A stretch of 64,000 nt of DNA, taken from positions 34,349 through 98,348 of the forward strand of contig CANMKE010000021.1 of the NCBI GenBank assembly GCA_947498325.1, given 5' to 3'. The notes below the pieces were generated by a model, which worked only from the letters and a program-made list of their open reading frames with translations, had not been told where the DNA came from and searched no databases. The first letter of the stretch is position 1, and each line of letters begins with the position of its first letter. Below, one piece after another: positions 54,007 through 63,942 of the stretch. Source of the stretch: an uncultured Persicobacter sp. Lineage in GTDB: Bacteria; Bacteroidota; Bacteroidia; Cytophagales; Cyclobacteriaceae. A program made the position numbers and the translations under genes.

Positions 54007-55413
54007 TTACTCATCGTAAACGATAGTATATCCTCTGATACCATGCTCGTGGCTATCCATACCTGCTTTTTCGTGTTCCGCAGATACTCTAATTCCCCAA
54101 ATAAGATCCAATACCTTGAAAATGGTGAATGATGAACCGAAGGCTACGGCACCTGCCACTGCTACGCCTACTAATTGGTGCTGGAACTGCTCTAAACCTG
54201 CTTTTGCTCCAAACATTCCTACAGCTAACGTGCCGAATATACCACAAGCCAAGTGAACTGCTACCGCTCCCACACAGTCATCTAATTTTAGTCTGTCTAA
54301 GGCTACAGCGGCCATTACTACCAATGCTCCTGAAATCAATCCAATGATAATAGCTTCTAATGGGCTCATTAAATCCGCGCCAGCTGTAATTCCTACCAAA
54401 CCTGCAAGAATACCGTTCAATCCCATTCCAAGGTCAAGGCGTTTGAATACAAAGTTGGCAGTCAAAATTCCAGATACCGCACCTGCACAAGCTGCAAGAG
54501 AAGTGGTTACCAATACAAGGGAAGTCGTTGCTGGGTCTGCTGAAAGTACAGAACCACCGTTAAAGCCGAACCATCCCAACCATAATAAGAATACACCAAT
54601 TACAGCCAATGGCACTGAAGAACCTGGAAAATCGTTGATCTCACCATTTTTACCATATTTTCCGATACGTGGTCCTAAAATGATGATTCCTGCCAATGCA
54701 GCCCATCCACCAACAGAGTGTACCAATGTAGATCCAGCGAAATCATAGAATCCTAATTCAGCCAAGAATCCACCACCCCAATGCCATGATCCGATCAATG
54801 GATAGATGAAAGAAACGTAAATGGCAGTGAAAATCAGGTAACTCGAAATCTTAATTCTTTCAGCTACTGCACCTGAAACGATGGTCGCTGTTGTAGCGGC
54901 AAACATGCCCTGGAATAAAAAGTCTGTCCAGTAAGTATAACCTGTGTTGTAACCAAGGTTAAGCGCGCCTTCTGCATCTACTGGAGGTGTAAGCCCAAAG
55001 CCGATACCGAAAATACCATCAAAAATCCACTCCGATGGATACATGATCATAAAACCGACAATGGCATAACTAAGCAAACCAATTGCTGGGGTAAGGGTAT
55101 TCTTGAAAAGAATGTTTACCGTGTTTTTCGCTTGGGTGAAACCTGCCTCAACACCTGCAAAACCCAGGTGCATAATAAATACAAGGGCGGTTGCCAGCAT
55201 CATCCATACATTATTTGCGGTTAGCGCGTTGGAATCAACTTGTGTTTTTAAAGCGGTTAGTGCTTCTGCTGCAGAGGCACTCTCTGCTACTGTGCTCGGG
55301 GCCAATGTCTCAATGGCTGATGGAGCTAATGCCAACAGGCTGTCAGCTGCTGTAATAGTAATCATAAATAGATTGGTTAAAGAGTATAAGTTTCTAAATG
55401 TTTGGTTAAACAA
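54007..55413 (-). CDS. amt: ammonium transporter
   Basis: The 468-residue protein has eleven membrane helices over residues 68-445. Ammonium-transporter features include VWMMLATALVFIMHLGFAGVEAG, ILFKNTLTPAIGLLSYAIVGF, the GSWHWGGGFLAELGFYDFAGSTLVHSVGG segment with the first pore His, and the ALDRLKLDDCVGAVAVHLACGIFGTLAVG segment with the second pore His. It moves ammonium across the inner membrane. The first 65 residues form an N-terminal extension likely removed as a signal; the start may be Met17 (55365). No glnK is adjacent in the window. Confidence 0.92.
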   Translation of the reverse strand: MFNQTFRNLYSLTNLFMITITAADSLLALAPSAIETLAPSTVAESASAAEALTALKTQVDSNALTANNVWMMLATALVFIMHLGFAGVEAGFTQAKNTVNILFKNTLTPAIGLLSYAIVGFMIMYPSEWIFDGIFGIGFGLTPPVDAEGALNLGYNTGYTYWTDFLFQGMFAATTATIVSGAVAERIKISSYLIFTAIYVSFIYPLIGSWHWGGGFLAELGFYDFAGSTLVHSVGGWAALAGIIILGPRIGKYGKNGEINDFPGSSVPLAVIGVFLLWLGWFGFNGGSVLSADPATTSLVLVTTSLAACAGAVSGILTANFVFKRLDLGMGLNGILAGLVGITAGADLMSPLEAIIIGLISGALVVMAAVALDRLKLDDCVGAVAVHLACGIFGTLAVGMFGAKAGLEQFQHQLVGVAVAGAVAFGSSFTIFKVLDLIWGIRVSAEHEKAGMDSHEHGIRGYTIVYDE

Positions 55414-55903
55414 AGAATAATCATCGGTTGCGCTGTAAATTGACGATATATTCTTTTGACTATCACAATGTAGTAGAAATTATAGTTTTTAAAAAATTGC
55501 ACTTCATTTATGTAATTATTGTGAAAGTGATCAGGGATACACTGTTCTGATTAATAATATGGCAATATTTGCGTCGAATTTTTCTCAATTAGCCATTATT
55601 TGATGCCTCATATTGATATTATTGCAAATTTTAGACATAATAAAAACAATAATTAGTATAATAATTTTTATTTAAGTTGATATTGTGATGAAATAAATGA
55701 TAAAATATCATGTACTTTTTCGTTGTAAGGGTAAAATTTTAACCTGAATTCGTAAAAATCCATCAAAAAATTAAAAAAGAGGGTCAAAAATTACCCTTAC
55801 GTGAGGCGTTGCTATTGTGGCGGTTTAGGCGACTGATAAGAGAGCGGTATTATTCTGTATTTTTTTAAGATCATCTGAAGGGTACACTCTTCTTCAGGAG
55901 TAA
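55414..55903. other. divergent promoter region of amt and the MATE gene
   Basis: This 490-bp AT-rich spacer must hold the amt promoter on the minus strand and the MATE promoter on the plus strand. A perfect 10-bp inverted repeat (GTAAGGGTAA at 55725-55734 and TTACCCTTAC at 55791-55800) is the only strong pattern seen. No gene is supported. Confidence 0.5.
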
Positions 55904-57244
55904 TTGCTAACTTGCAGGATGGTTAATGTGAATAACAAAATTTTAAGGTTGGCCGTGCCCAATATCATCAGTAATATTAGTGTTCCAATTCTTGGGATGG
56001 TAGACATGGCACTATTGGGACATTTAAAAAGTCCATTATTTTTGGGTGCGATGGCACTGGCAAGTGTGATATTTAATTTTTTGTACTGGTCTTTTGGCTT
56101 CCTGCGTATGGGTACCACAGGCATGGTGGCTCAGGCTTTTGGTGAGCAAGATGAAAACCTGCTGACGAATCTCTTTTTTCGAGCGACAATTATCGGATTG
56201 TCCATAGGTCTGGTCTGTATTGTATTTCAATCGGGGATTAGCCATCTGGGCTTTTGGCTTGTAGAAGGGTCAGAAAGTTTGAAAACGGAGGCCGTCCGAT
56301 ATTTTTCGGTCAGGATTTGGGCTGCCCCTGCAACGATAGGACTGTATGCATTAATGGGTTGGTCCATCGGGATTCAGAATGCGCGCCTGCCAATGTTTAT
56401 CACTCTGTTAATCAATTGCTTGAATGTTGCGCTGTCTTATTTGTTGATCTACAAATATCAGCTGAATGTAGTTGGTGCCGCAGCGGGCACCCTCGTAGCG
56501 CAATATGTAGGTTTTCTTTCCATGCTCTTCTATATATTATATAAATATAAATGGCTTAGGATTCACTTCAATTTGCGGGCGACTTTCAATAGCGCTGATT
56601 TGCTGCGCTTCTTTACGGTGAACCGTGACATCTTTATCCGCACCATATGCCTATTGCTGGTTTTTAACTATTTCACATCTGCATCTGCTGGTCTTGGTGC
56701 CGATATTTTGGCAATGAATACCCTGTTAATGCAGTTCCTGATGTTCTTTTCTTACCTGATAGACGGATTTGCCTATGCCGCAGAAGCCTTGGTCGGGGAA
56801 TTGATAGGAGCGAAAGCCTATACGGAACTTCGACGATTGATTCAACGACTGTTCCTCTGGGGAGGCAGTATCTCTATTGCCTTTTGTATTGTTTATGGCT
56901 TTTTCGGCCAGAATATTTTACACTTATTAACTGATCAGCAAACAATTCTTGACGAGGCAAGTGCATTTTTACCCTGGCTTGCCATTTTGCCCGTGGTGGC
57001 CTTTGCCTCTTATTTGTGGGACGGCATATATATCGGTGCCACCGCTTCAAAATGGATGCGAAACACGAGCTTTCTTGCGGCATTCGTGGTCTTCTTTCCT
57101 ATTTATTTCTCTGTCCGACCTTGGTTTCCTGTTCATGGCTTATGGTTTGCAATGATATTTTATATGGGAGCACGTGGGCTATTGCAATGGCTGTTGTTGG
57201 GGAGAGCAATTCCGATCTTGAAAAGGAATATTGAAGGTATTTGA
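55904..57244 (+). CDS. MATE family efflux transporter
   Basis: The 446-residue protein has twelve predicted helices and the MATE pattern. It starts NKILRLAVPNIISNISVPILGMVDMALLGHL, followed by FLRMGTTGMVAQAFGEQD; the second half has DGFAYAAEALVGELIGAKA. It resembles the DinF branch, which exports drugs or metabolites by sodium or proton antiport. Start ATG is preceded by an AT-rich region without other genes. The substrate is unknown. Confidence 0.9.
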   Translation: MLTCRMVNVNNKILRLAVPNIISNISVPILGMVDMALLGHLKSPLFLGAMALASVIFNFLYWSFGFLRMGTTGMVAQAFGEQDENLLTNLFFRATIIGLSIGLVCIVFQSGISHLGFWLVEGSESLKTEAVRYFSVRIWAAPATIGLYALMGWSIGIQNARLPMFITLLINCLNVALSYLLIYKYQLNVVGAAAGTLVAQYVGFLSMLFYILYKYKWLRIHFNLRATFNSADLLRFFTVNRDIFIRTICLLLVFNYFTSASAGLGADILAMNTLLMQFLMFFSYLIDGFAYAAEALVGELIGAKAYTELRRLIQRLFLWGGSISIAFCIVYGFFGQNILHLLTDQQTILDEASAFLPWLAILPVVAFASYLWDGIYIGATASKWMRNTSFLAAFVVFFPIYFSVRPWFPVHGLWFAMIFYMGARGLLQWLLLGRAIPILKRNIEGI

Positions 57245-57411
57245 GCCGGATTGAATTAAAATAGTTCCATTACGCTTCATTAATTATCAATATTTTTTTA
57301 GTTTAAATAATATGAATATTGATAAGATGATTGAAGATTGTAATCACTCTTATTAAATTGCGATGAATTATCAGGTCTTAATTTTTTTAACTTGATCTTA
57401 TTTTACCCAAC

Positions 57412-58986
57412 ATGAAAAAATTTTTCTCTCATCCTTTGGCAGTTTCTGTCATTTCTATTGTGGTCACTTTTCCACTGCTGTTGCTTGTTACTTTACAGTT
57501 AACACTCACAGAAAATACCCCGCAGGTTCTTCTATTTAAAAATATATTCTACGGGATTCTTGGTGTTTATTACATCGTTACCGCTTGGATTATCTTCTAT
57601 TTTACAAAAATGGTCGGTAAGCAGATCGGCGCAATTCTCGTTGGCCTGGAAATGCTTTTTGATGGGCACTGGGGGAAGGTCAAGAAATCCAACAAGAAAA
57701 ACTGGAGCACACCTTATCGCTCAAAACTGCATGTTTTCAGTAACTATTTATTTAAAGCCACTGCTTTTGTGGAGCAGCTCGGGGATAAGCAAGTGAAAAA
57801 TAACGATCTCGACTTTGAATTGTTGAATGAAAATGATCAGTTGGGTAAGAGTTTGCTGGCACTTCGCGACAGGTTACAAACGGTAGCTGAAGATGAAGAA
57901 AAGCGCAACTGGACCAACGAGGGGCTGGCTCAATTTACTGGCCTGCTTAGGGAAATTAATCAGGGGGAAAACGCGAGTGCTTTTGATCAGTTTTTATCCA
58001 ATTTGGTAAAATATATAGGTGCAACTCAGGGGGCAGTTTACATTACTGATCAGCAGCCTGAAGGGAACATGATGCTTAAAATGGTGGGCTGTTATGCTTA
58101 TGACCGTAAAAAATATATTGATAAATCCATTGAGATTGGCGAGGGGCTTGTAGGACAGGCTTATTTAGAAAAGGCTCCTATATTCTTGACCGATGTTCCT
58201 GACCATTATTTGAATATTCGTTCTGGATTGGGCGATAGTGCCCCGCGTTGTGTGGTCATCATTCCACTGATCTACGGAGAAGAGGTACAGGGGATTTTAG
58301 AATTGGCCTCTTTTGAAGTGCTTCAGCCTTTTCACCTTGGGTTCCTTGATAGAATTGGAAACAATGTTGCGGCAGCTATTTCCTCTTGGCGCACGAGTGT
58401 CGAAACCAAAGACATGCTCGAGAGATTGCAGGAAAGTGAACATGAAACCCGTCAGCAGGAAGAAGAACTGAGACAGAACCTTGAGGAACTTTCAGCAACG
58501 CAAGAAAACATGGAACGTTTGCGTAAGGAGAAAGAAGAGGTTTTAAATATTGAACGTGAAAAATTTGAGAAGACGACCAAACTTTACAGACGTATCCTTG
58601 ATAGCCTTCCGAATAAAGTTTTCTTAAAAGACGCTGATTGTCGTATGGTATTGGTCAATGATCGTACGCTTGAAGTAATGGGTGGTGACGAATCAAAAAT
58701 TCTGGGTAAAAGTGATATCGACTTTTTCGGGGTAGCTGACGGCACACCTATGGTCAATGAGGAAAAAGAGATCATTAAAACTGGTAAGCGTGATTACCTC
58801 CAAAAAGAAATGGATAAAATTTCAGGCGGACAAGACAAGTACCTTCATACGACAAAAATGCCATTGTATGTGGATACTTTAGATCAGGTAGGGCTTTTGG
58901 GGATTCAGTTTGATGTAACTGAGCAGGAGCGACTAAAGCGTGAGAATGATCAGCTAAAAGAGGCCTTGACTGAAATCAAAGAGTAA
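57412..58986 (+). CDS. membrane GAF/PAS sensor protein without a kinase domain
   Basis: The 524-residue protein begins with two membrane helices (about residues 10-32 and 42-64). A HAMP-like linker leads to a GAF domain (about 165-325; VKYIGATQGAVYITDQQ, IGEGLVGQAYLEKAPIFLTDVP). A long Glu-rich coiled coil follows (about 330-395), then a PAS domain (about 395-515; RRILDSLPNKVFLKDADCRMVLVNDRTLEVMGG). It ends shortly after the PAS domain and has no histidine kinase, GGDEF or phosphatase domain. It may sense a signal and pass it on through another protein. Confidence 0.85.
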   Translation: MKKFFSHPLAVSVISIVVTFPLLLLVTLQLTLTENTPQVLLFKNIFYGILGVYYIVTAWIIFYFTKMVGKQIGAILVGLEMLFDGHWGKVKKSNKKNWSTPYRSKLHVFSNYLFKATAFVEQLGDKQVKNNDLDFELLNENDQLGKSLLALRDRLQTVAEDEEKRNWTNEGLAQFTGLLREINQGENASAFDQFLSNLVKYIGATQGAVYITDQQPEGNMMLKMVGCYAYDRKKYIDKSIEIGEGLVGQAYLEKAPIFLTDVPDHYLNIRSGLGDSAPRCVVIIPLIYGEEVQGILELASFEVLQPFHLGFLDRIGNNVAAAISSWRTSVETKDMLERLQESEHETRQQEEELRQNLEELSATQENMERLRKEKEEVLNIEREKFEKTTKLYRRILDSLPNKVFLKDADCRMVLVNDRTLEVMGGDESKILGKSDIDFFGVADGTPMVNEEKEIIKTGKRDYLQKEMDKISGGQDKYLHTTKMPLYVDTLDQVGLLGIQFDVTEQERLKRENDQLKEALTEIKE

Positions 58987-59078
58987 TTGAATCAAGTGGG
59001 CAATTGGCTGATAAGATTTAAACCTTTCTCGTCATACCACGATCGATTTAGAGTAGCGAGATCATTTAAAAGAATAAT

Positions 59079-59786
59079 ATGAAAAACAGAATTGCGTTTT
59101 TATCATTGGCACTGGCCTTTATAATTTCATCATGTAGTGTGGTGCAGTCTCTGAGTTCGGGGGAAGTAGATAAGGCCCTTTCTCAAATGTTGGATTTGGG
59201 GACGGAACATGCTGTTGCCGCTTTAGGTGTAAAGAATGGCTATTTGCTCGATGAGGATGCGAAAATTCCGCTCCCTGCCGAAGCACGGGCTGTACTGGAA
59301 AATGATGCGGTTAAAGCGGTGATTGGTAAGTATGTTGACGATATAGAAACGGGTATTAATCGCAGTGCAGAAGCCGCAACTGACAAGGCGGAAGCCTTAT
59401 TTAAGAAGGCCATTCGGGAGATGAGTTATCAGGATGCATACGCAATTTTGCTTGGTTCAAATGGTAATGAGGCCACAGAATACCTCAAAAGACAAGCTTA
59501 TGATGAGTTGAAAAGTGAATACCATACACCGATCAATGAGCAGCTTGATAAAGCAATATTAGCGGGTAAATCGACCAATGAGTTGTACACATTATTTGCA
59601 TCGACTTATAATGCGATTCCGTTCATCGGAGGAAAGCTTGAAGCTGATAACCTGCCTGATTATGTTACAGAGAAAGCCCTCGATGGCTTGTTCGTAAAAA
59701 TCGAGCAGCGAGAAAAAGAAATCCGGGCAAACCCTACCAAATACGGAAGTGATTTACTTACCCAACTTTTGAGCACATCAAAATAA
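59079..59786 (+). CDS. DUF4197 lipoprotein
   Basis: The 235-residue protein has a lipobox ISSC (Cys19) after a hydrophobic signal. The mature part begins LSSGEVDKALSQMLDLGTEHAVAALGVKNGYLLD and contains the characteristic run SYQDAYAILLGSNGNEATEYLKRQAYDEL. It is mostly helical, matching DUF4197, a widely distributed bacterial family with no known function. It stands alone between the sensor gene and the ergothioneine genes. Confidence 0.88.
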   Translation: MKNRIAFLSLALAFIISSCSVVQSLSSGEVDKALSQMLDLGTEHAVAALGVKNGYLLDEDAKIPLPAEARAVLENDAVKAVIGKYVDDIETGINRSAEAATDKAEALFKKAIREMSYQDAYAILLGSNGNEATEYLKRQAYDELKSEYHTPINEQLDKAILAGKSTNELYTLFASTYNAIPFIGGKLEADNLPDYVTEKALDGLFVKIEQREKEIRANPTKYGSDLLTQLLSTSK

Positions 59787-59864
59787 ATATCGGTCTTTGA
59801 TCCTCTTTGGTATGGTTGAATGACCAAAGAAACCGAGAGGGTATTGTTGGGGTTTGAGCATTGA

Positions 59865-59899
59865 AAAGCGCTGTAATTTTTTAATTATGGCGCTTTTTT
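59865..59899 (+). terminator. terminator after the DUF4197 gene
   Basis: AAAGCGC and GCGCTTT pair, extended by AATT/AATT inside the loop region, and a long T run follows. Confidence 0.8.
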
Positions 59900-60004
59900 T
59901 TCGTTATGGTTGCCTCATGGCGGATAATATTCAAATAGATTTGATTAAGTATAAAATATATTCTAATTTATCTGAGAAAATACTCATTACTCAACCCGAA
60001 ACTT

Positions 60005-61162
60005 GTGAATTTACTCAGTTATTATCGAGATGTCCGTGCTCGTTCATTGATGATATGCTCTCCTTTAGCCATTGAAGATTATATCCCTCAACCCTCTGTT
60101 GATGTCAGCCCTCCCAAATGGCACCTTGGGCATACCACCTGGTTTTTCGAAGAAATGGTGCTTGCGGTACACTCTAAAGAGTTCAGCAGGTATAATCCGA
60201 AATACGCCTATGTATTTAACTCCTATTATGAAACCATCGGCGATCGGGTAGAAAGGCCTCAGCGTGGCTGGATGTCTCGACCAACCGTTTCGGACGTCCT
60301 GGCTTATCGTCGTTATGTCGATGAGCGAATGGAATGGCTGATTGAAGGGATTTCTTTTTTTCCGAAAGAGGTAAAGGATCTTGTGATTTTAGGCCTACAA
60401 CACGAGCAGCAACATCAAGAATTACTCTATACAGATATAAAATATACCTTAAATCTTAACCCGATGGTCCCTGTTTATGAAGAGGACGCCGAATTGGTGA
60501 ATGATTACAACAGTGATCAGGGATTTTTGGAGATTCGGGAAGGGCTGTATGATATTGGTTTTGAAGGAGAGGGATTTTGTTTCGATAATGAAAAAGGACG
60601 ACACAAAGTTTTTCTACCTGCCTTCAGTATTGCAAAAGGCCTGGTGACCAATCAGGAATACCTCGAATTTATTGAAGATGGTGGGTATGAAAAACACGAT
60701 CTGTGGCACGCTCAGGGTTGGGACTGGCTGAAGAGCAATCAACTGGAACACCCGATGTATTGGCGTAAGGAAGAGGGGCATTGGAAGCAGTTTACTTTGG
60801 GGGGACTGATGGATCTGGACCCCCATGCACAGTTGGCGCATATCAATTATTATGAAGCTTATGCATTTGCACAATGGAAAGGTATGCGATTGCCTACTGA
60901 ATTTGAATGGGAAGTCGCTTCAGGGCAATTGTCTTGGGGAAGCCGTTGGGAATGGACACAGTCTGCTTATTTACCCTATCCTAAGTATCAAAAAGCTGAA
61001 GGAGCCGTAGGAGAATATAACGGTAAATTTATGGTTAGTCAGATGGTTCTTCGGGGGGCTTCAGTCGCTACTTCGCCAGATCATAGCAGGCCAACTTATC
61101 GTAATTTCTTTCATCCTGAACTCTCATGGCAGTTTACAGGTATCCGTTTGGTTCAGAATTAA
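60005..61162 (+). CDS. egtB: ergothioneine biosynthesis sulfoxide synthase EgtB
   Basis: The 385-residue protein has a DinB-like N-terminal part with PPKWHLGHTTWFFEE (a metal-ligand His at 40 or 43) and LGLQHEQQHQE (His133, His137 of the HX3HXE iron site). The C-terminal half is an FGE-sulfatase-like domain with FSIAKGLVTNQEYLEF, RLPTEFEWEVA and MVLRGASVATSPDHSRPTYRNFF. It joins trimethylhistidine and a thiol with oxygen. There is no C-terminal methyltransferase, so it is EgtB rather than OvoA. It precedes egtD by 20 bases. Confidence 0.92.
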   Translation: MNLLSYYRDVRARSLMICSPLAIEDYIPQPSVDVSPPKWHLGHTTWFFEEMVLAVHSKEFSRYNPKYAYVFNSYYETIGDRVERPQRGWMSRPTVSDVLAYRRYVDERMEWLIEGISFFPKEVKDLVILGLQHEQQHQELLYTDIKYTLNLNPMVPVYEEDAELVNDYNSDQGFLEIREGLYDIGFEGEGFCFDNEKGRHKVFLPAFSIAKGLVTNQEYLEFIEDGGYEKHDLWHAQGWDWLKSNQLEHPMYWRKEEGHWKQFTLGGLMDLDPHAQLAHINYYEAYAFAQWKGMRLPTEFEWEVASGQLSWGSRWEWTQSAYLPYPKYQKAEGAVGEYNGKFMVSQMVLRGASVATSPDHSRPTYRNFFHPELSWQFTGIRLVQN

Positions 61163-61182
61163 TCTTTTAACTCCCCCCTTTT

Positions 61183-62124
61183 ATGCGCTCAGGTTTTCAA
61201 AAAGATGTGGACAAAGGTCTTTCATCGCCCAAAAAGTTTATCCCTTCCAAATATTTTTATGATCAGGTAGGTGACCGTATTTTTCAAAAAATTATGAGCC
61301 TGCCAGAGTATTACCTCAGCAGGTCGGAGTATAAAATTTTTGAGGAGCAGGGCGTTGAGATTGCTCAGGCTTTACCCTTTAAATCTGCTTTTGATATTGT
61401 GGAGTTGGGTGCAGGGGATGGGTCAAAAACAAAATTGCTTCTGAAAACACTGAACGCTTTAGGGCTTGAGTTTACCTACCGTCCTGTTGACATTTCTAAA
61501 GCGGTACTTGAGCAATTGAAAAGTAATATTGTCGCATTTTGTCCCGAAATATCAGTGGATCCTCTTGCTGGCGATTATTTCGATATTTTGCCTCATTTAA
61601 GTGCCACAGATAAGCCCAAGCTATTCTTATTTTTGGGCTCCAATGTGGGGAATTTTCAGCCTGCAGAGGCCGAGGCATTTATACAGATGATCTCTAATGT
61701 CATGCATTCAGGAGATTTACTGATGATCGGCATGGACCTTCAGAAACGACCCCAGTTGATAGAGAAAGCTTACAATGATAGTCAGGGGCTCACGGCCTCC
61801 TTCAATATGAACTTACTGCAAAGGATGAACAAGGAACTCGGCGCCAATTTTGATTTGGATCAGTTTGAGTTTTACGTTCACTATGATCCTGTGAGAGGGT
61901 TTGTCAATAGTTTTCTGGTGAGTCTTGAAGATCAGGAAGTGGAAATATTGCGGTTGAACAAAACCTATAAGTTCCGTGAAAATGAATTAATACATACAGA
62001 GTTATCTCGGAAATTTAATGAGGAGCAGATCGAGCGGTTGGCCTTCCGTACGGGATTTTTTGTCCGAAAGGAATTCATGGACCCTGATCACTATTTTGTT
62101 GATAGCCTATGGGAAAAAGTATAA
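61183..62124 (+). CDS. egtD: L-histidine N-alpha-methyltransferase EgtD
   Basis: The 313-residue protein has KYFYDQVGDRIFQKIMSLPEYYLSRSEY near the N-terminus, the SAM motif VELGAGDGSKTKLLL (residues 73-87), FLFLGSNVGNF and the closing AFRTGFFVRKEFMDPDHYFVDSLW. These match EgtD, which methylates histidine three times to hercynine. With egtB it forms a two-gene pathway to the ergothioneine sulfoxide; a C-S lyase step (EgtE-like) is not in the window. The terminator at 62158 follows. Confidence 0.93.
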   Translation: MRSGFQKDVDKGLSSPKKFIPSKYFYDQVGDRIFQKIMSLPEYYLSRSEYKIFEEQGVEIAQALPFKSAFDIVELGAGDGSKTKLLLKTLNALGLEFTYRPVDISKAVLEQLKSNIVAFCPEISVDPLAGDYFDILPHLSATDKPKLFLFLGSNVGNFQPAEAEAFIQMISNVMHSGDLLMIGMDLQKRPQLIEKAYNDSQGLTASFNMNLLQRMNKELGANFDLDQFEFYVHYDPVRGFVNSFLVSLEDQEVEILRLNKTYKFRENELIHTELSRKFNEEQIERLAFRTGFFVRKEFMDPDHYFVDSLWEKV

Positions 62125-62157
62125 TCGACCGTTTCAGGTCATAAGTGAAGAGAAATT

Positions 62158-62184
62158 GGCAGACATTCGTTCTGCCTTTTTTTA
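62158..62184 (+). terminator. egtD terminator, first copy of the array terminator
   Basis: GGCAGA and TCTGCC form a 6-bp stem with loop CATTCGT, followed by a T run. The same sequence returns at 62763, 63367 and 63971 as the end of each array unit. Confidence 0.85.
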
Positions 62185-62455
62185 TGCCCCAACTTTTGCG
62201 AAAAATTTTGAAAAAAGTTCAAAAAAAATGAAGATTAAAAATGACCCCTCGAATATCATTTTAGGCAGGTGAATGATCTATCAGACCTCAGATTTAAATC
62301 AGCTTTCGGAACGGATTTAACATTTGTGCTGAAATGGGATAAAAAGTAAACGGACTGAATTTATGTTCTCTTGATTGTCCAAATATCCGAATGCGGCTTT
62401 TCAAAATTGCTTACACTATTCTAATTGAAAGGTTTAACTTAAAACAATTTGGAAA
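62185..62455. other. leader of the first array unit
   Basis: AT-rich sequence repeated almost unchanged in the later units (around 62790-63059 and 63394-63663). It must hold the promoter and 5' leader of the small secreted-protein gene. I see no clear promoter consensus and no other gene. Confidence 0.5.
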
Positions 62456-62734
62456 ATGAAAAAGGTTTTAATTTTAGTCGGTGCATTATTGGTGTTTGGG
62501 GTAAACGCTGAAGCGCAAGTAAAGAGTAATAAAAATGCGGTAGCGAAAGCCCGTCTGGAGAAGCTGAATGGTAATGCCACAGTGCAGGACTTTGAGGCTT
62601 ACAGCCAGTCAGATAAAGCAGGGCGAGCACGTCAGGTGGAATTAGCTCGTGTTCAGGAGATTGATGAGCAAACAGAAACGCATACGGTACAACAAGTCCG
62701 TAGTGACAAGAGCAGCCGTAAGTTGGTGAAATAA
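62456..62734 (+). CDS. small secreted protein of the tandem array, copy 1
   Basis: The 92-residue product has a typical signal peptide (MKKVLILVGALLVFGVNAEAQ, about 21 residues) and a mature part of about 70 highly charged residues rich in Lys, Glu, Gln and Arg, with SQSDKAGRARQVEL and a Lys/Arg-rich end. No family is recognised. It differs from copy 3 at two residues: Leu in place of Met (ARLEK) and Ala in place of Val (VELAR). Most nucleotide differences are silent, which argues that it is a real protein. Confidence 0.85.
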   Translation: MKKVLILVGALLVFGVNAEAQVKSNKNAVAKARLEKLNGNATVQDFEAYSQSDKAGRARQVELARVQEIDEQTETHTVQQVRSDKSSRKLVK

Positions 62735-63059
62735 AACTAAATAGATAGGATTAGGGATTACAGGCAGACATTCGTTCTGCCTTTTTTTATACCCCAACTT
62801 TTACGAAAAATTTTGAAAAAGTTCAAAAAAAATGAAGATTAAAAATGACCCCTCGAATATCATTTTAGGCAGGTGAATGGTCTATCAGACCTCAGATTTA
62901 AATCAGCTTTCGGAACGGATTTAACATTTGTGCTGAAATGGGATAAAAAGTAAACGGACTGAATTTATGTCCTCTTGATTGTCCAAATATCCGAATGCGG
63001 CTTTTCAAAATTGCTTGCACTATTCTAATTGAAAGGTTTAATTTAAAACAACTTGGAAA

Positions 63060-63338
63060 ATGAAAAAGGTTTTAATTTTAGTCGGTGCATTATTGGTGTT
63101 TGGGGTAAACGCTGAAGCGCAAGTAAAGAGTAACAAAAATGCGGTAGCGAAAGCCCGTATGGAGAAGCTGAATGGTAATGCCATGGTGCAGGACTTTGAG
63201 GCTTACAGCCAGTCAGATAAAGCAGGGCGAGCACGTCAGGTGGAATTAGTCCGTGTTCAGGAGATTGATGAGCAAACAGAAACGCATACGGTACAACAAG
63301 TTCGCAGTGACAAGAGCAGCCGTAAGTTGGTGAAATAA
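63060..63338 (+). CDS. small secreted protein of the tandem array, copy 2
   Basis: Same 92-residue protein as copies 1 and 3. Compared with copy 3 it has Met in place of Thr (GNAMVQDF) and otherwise silent changes. The start, signal peptide and stop are conserved, and the terminator follows at 63367. The leader and terminator around it match those of the other units. Confidence 0.85.
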   Translation: MKKVLILVGALLVFGVNAEAQVKSNKNAVAKARMEKLNGNAMVQDFEAYSQSDKAGRARQVELVRVQEIDEQTETHTVQQVRSDKSSRKLVK

Positions 63339-63663
63339 AACTAAATAGATAGGATTAGGGATTACAGGCAGACATTCGTTCTGCCTTTTTTTATACCCCA
63401 ACTTTTGCGAAAAATTTTGAAAAAGTTCAAAAAAAATGAAGATTAAAAATGACCCCTCGAATATCATTTTAGGCAGGTGAATGGTCTATCAGACTTCAGA
63501 TTTAAATCAGCTTTCGGAACGGATTTAACATTTGTGCTGAAATGGGATAAAAAGTAAACGGACTGAATTTATGTCCTCTTGATTGTCCAAATATCCGAAT
63601 GCGGCTTTTCAAAATTGCTTGCACTATTCTAATTGAAAGGTTTAATTTAAAACAACTTGGAAA

Positions 63664-63942
63664 ATGAAAAAGGTTTTAATTTTAGTCGGTGCATTATTGG
63701 TGTTTGGGGTAAACGCTGAAGCGCAAGTTAAAAGTAACAAAAATGCTGTAGCGAAAGCCCGTATGGAGAAGCTGAATGGTAATGCCACGGTGCAGGACTT
63801 TGAGGCGTACAGCCAGTCAGATAAAGCAGGGCGAGCACGTCAGGTAGAATTAGTCCGTGTTCAGGAGATTGATGAGCAAACAGAAACGCATACGGTACAA
63901 CAAGTCCGCAGTGACAAGAGCAGCCGTAAGTTGGTGAAATAA
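63664..63942 (+). CDS. small secreted protein of the tandem array, copy 3
   Basis: Same protein as copies 1 and 2, with a 21-residue signal peptide and about 71 mature residues. Versus copy 2, codon differences are mostly third-position changes plus one Thr/Met change. The unit continues past the window end after a further terminator copy at 63971, so more copies are likely. Confidence 0.85.
   Translation: MKKVLILVGALLVFGVNAEAQVKSNKNAVAKARMEKLNGNATVQDFEAYSQSDKAGRARQVELVRVQEIDEQTETHTVQQVRSDKSSRKLVK

Noticed and set aside
60005..61162. OvoA (ovothiol synthase) instead of EgtB
   Set aside because: OvoA carries a C-terminal methyltransferase domain, absent here, and a separate egtD gene follows.
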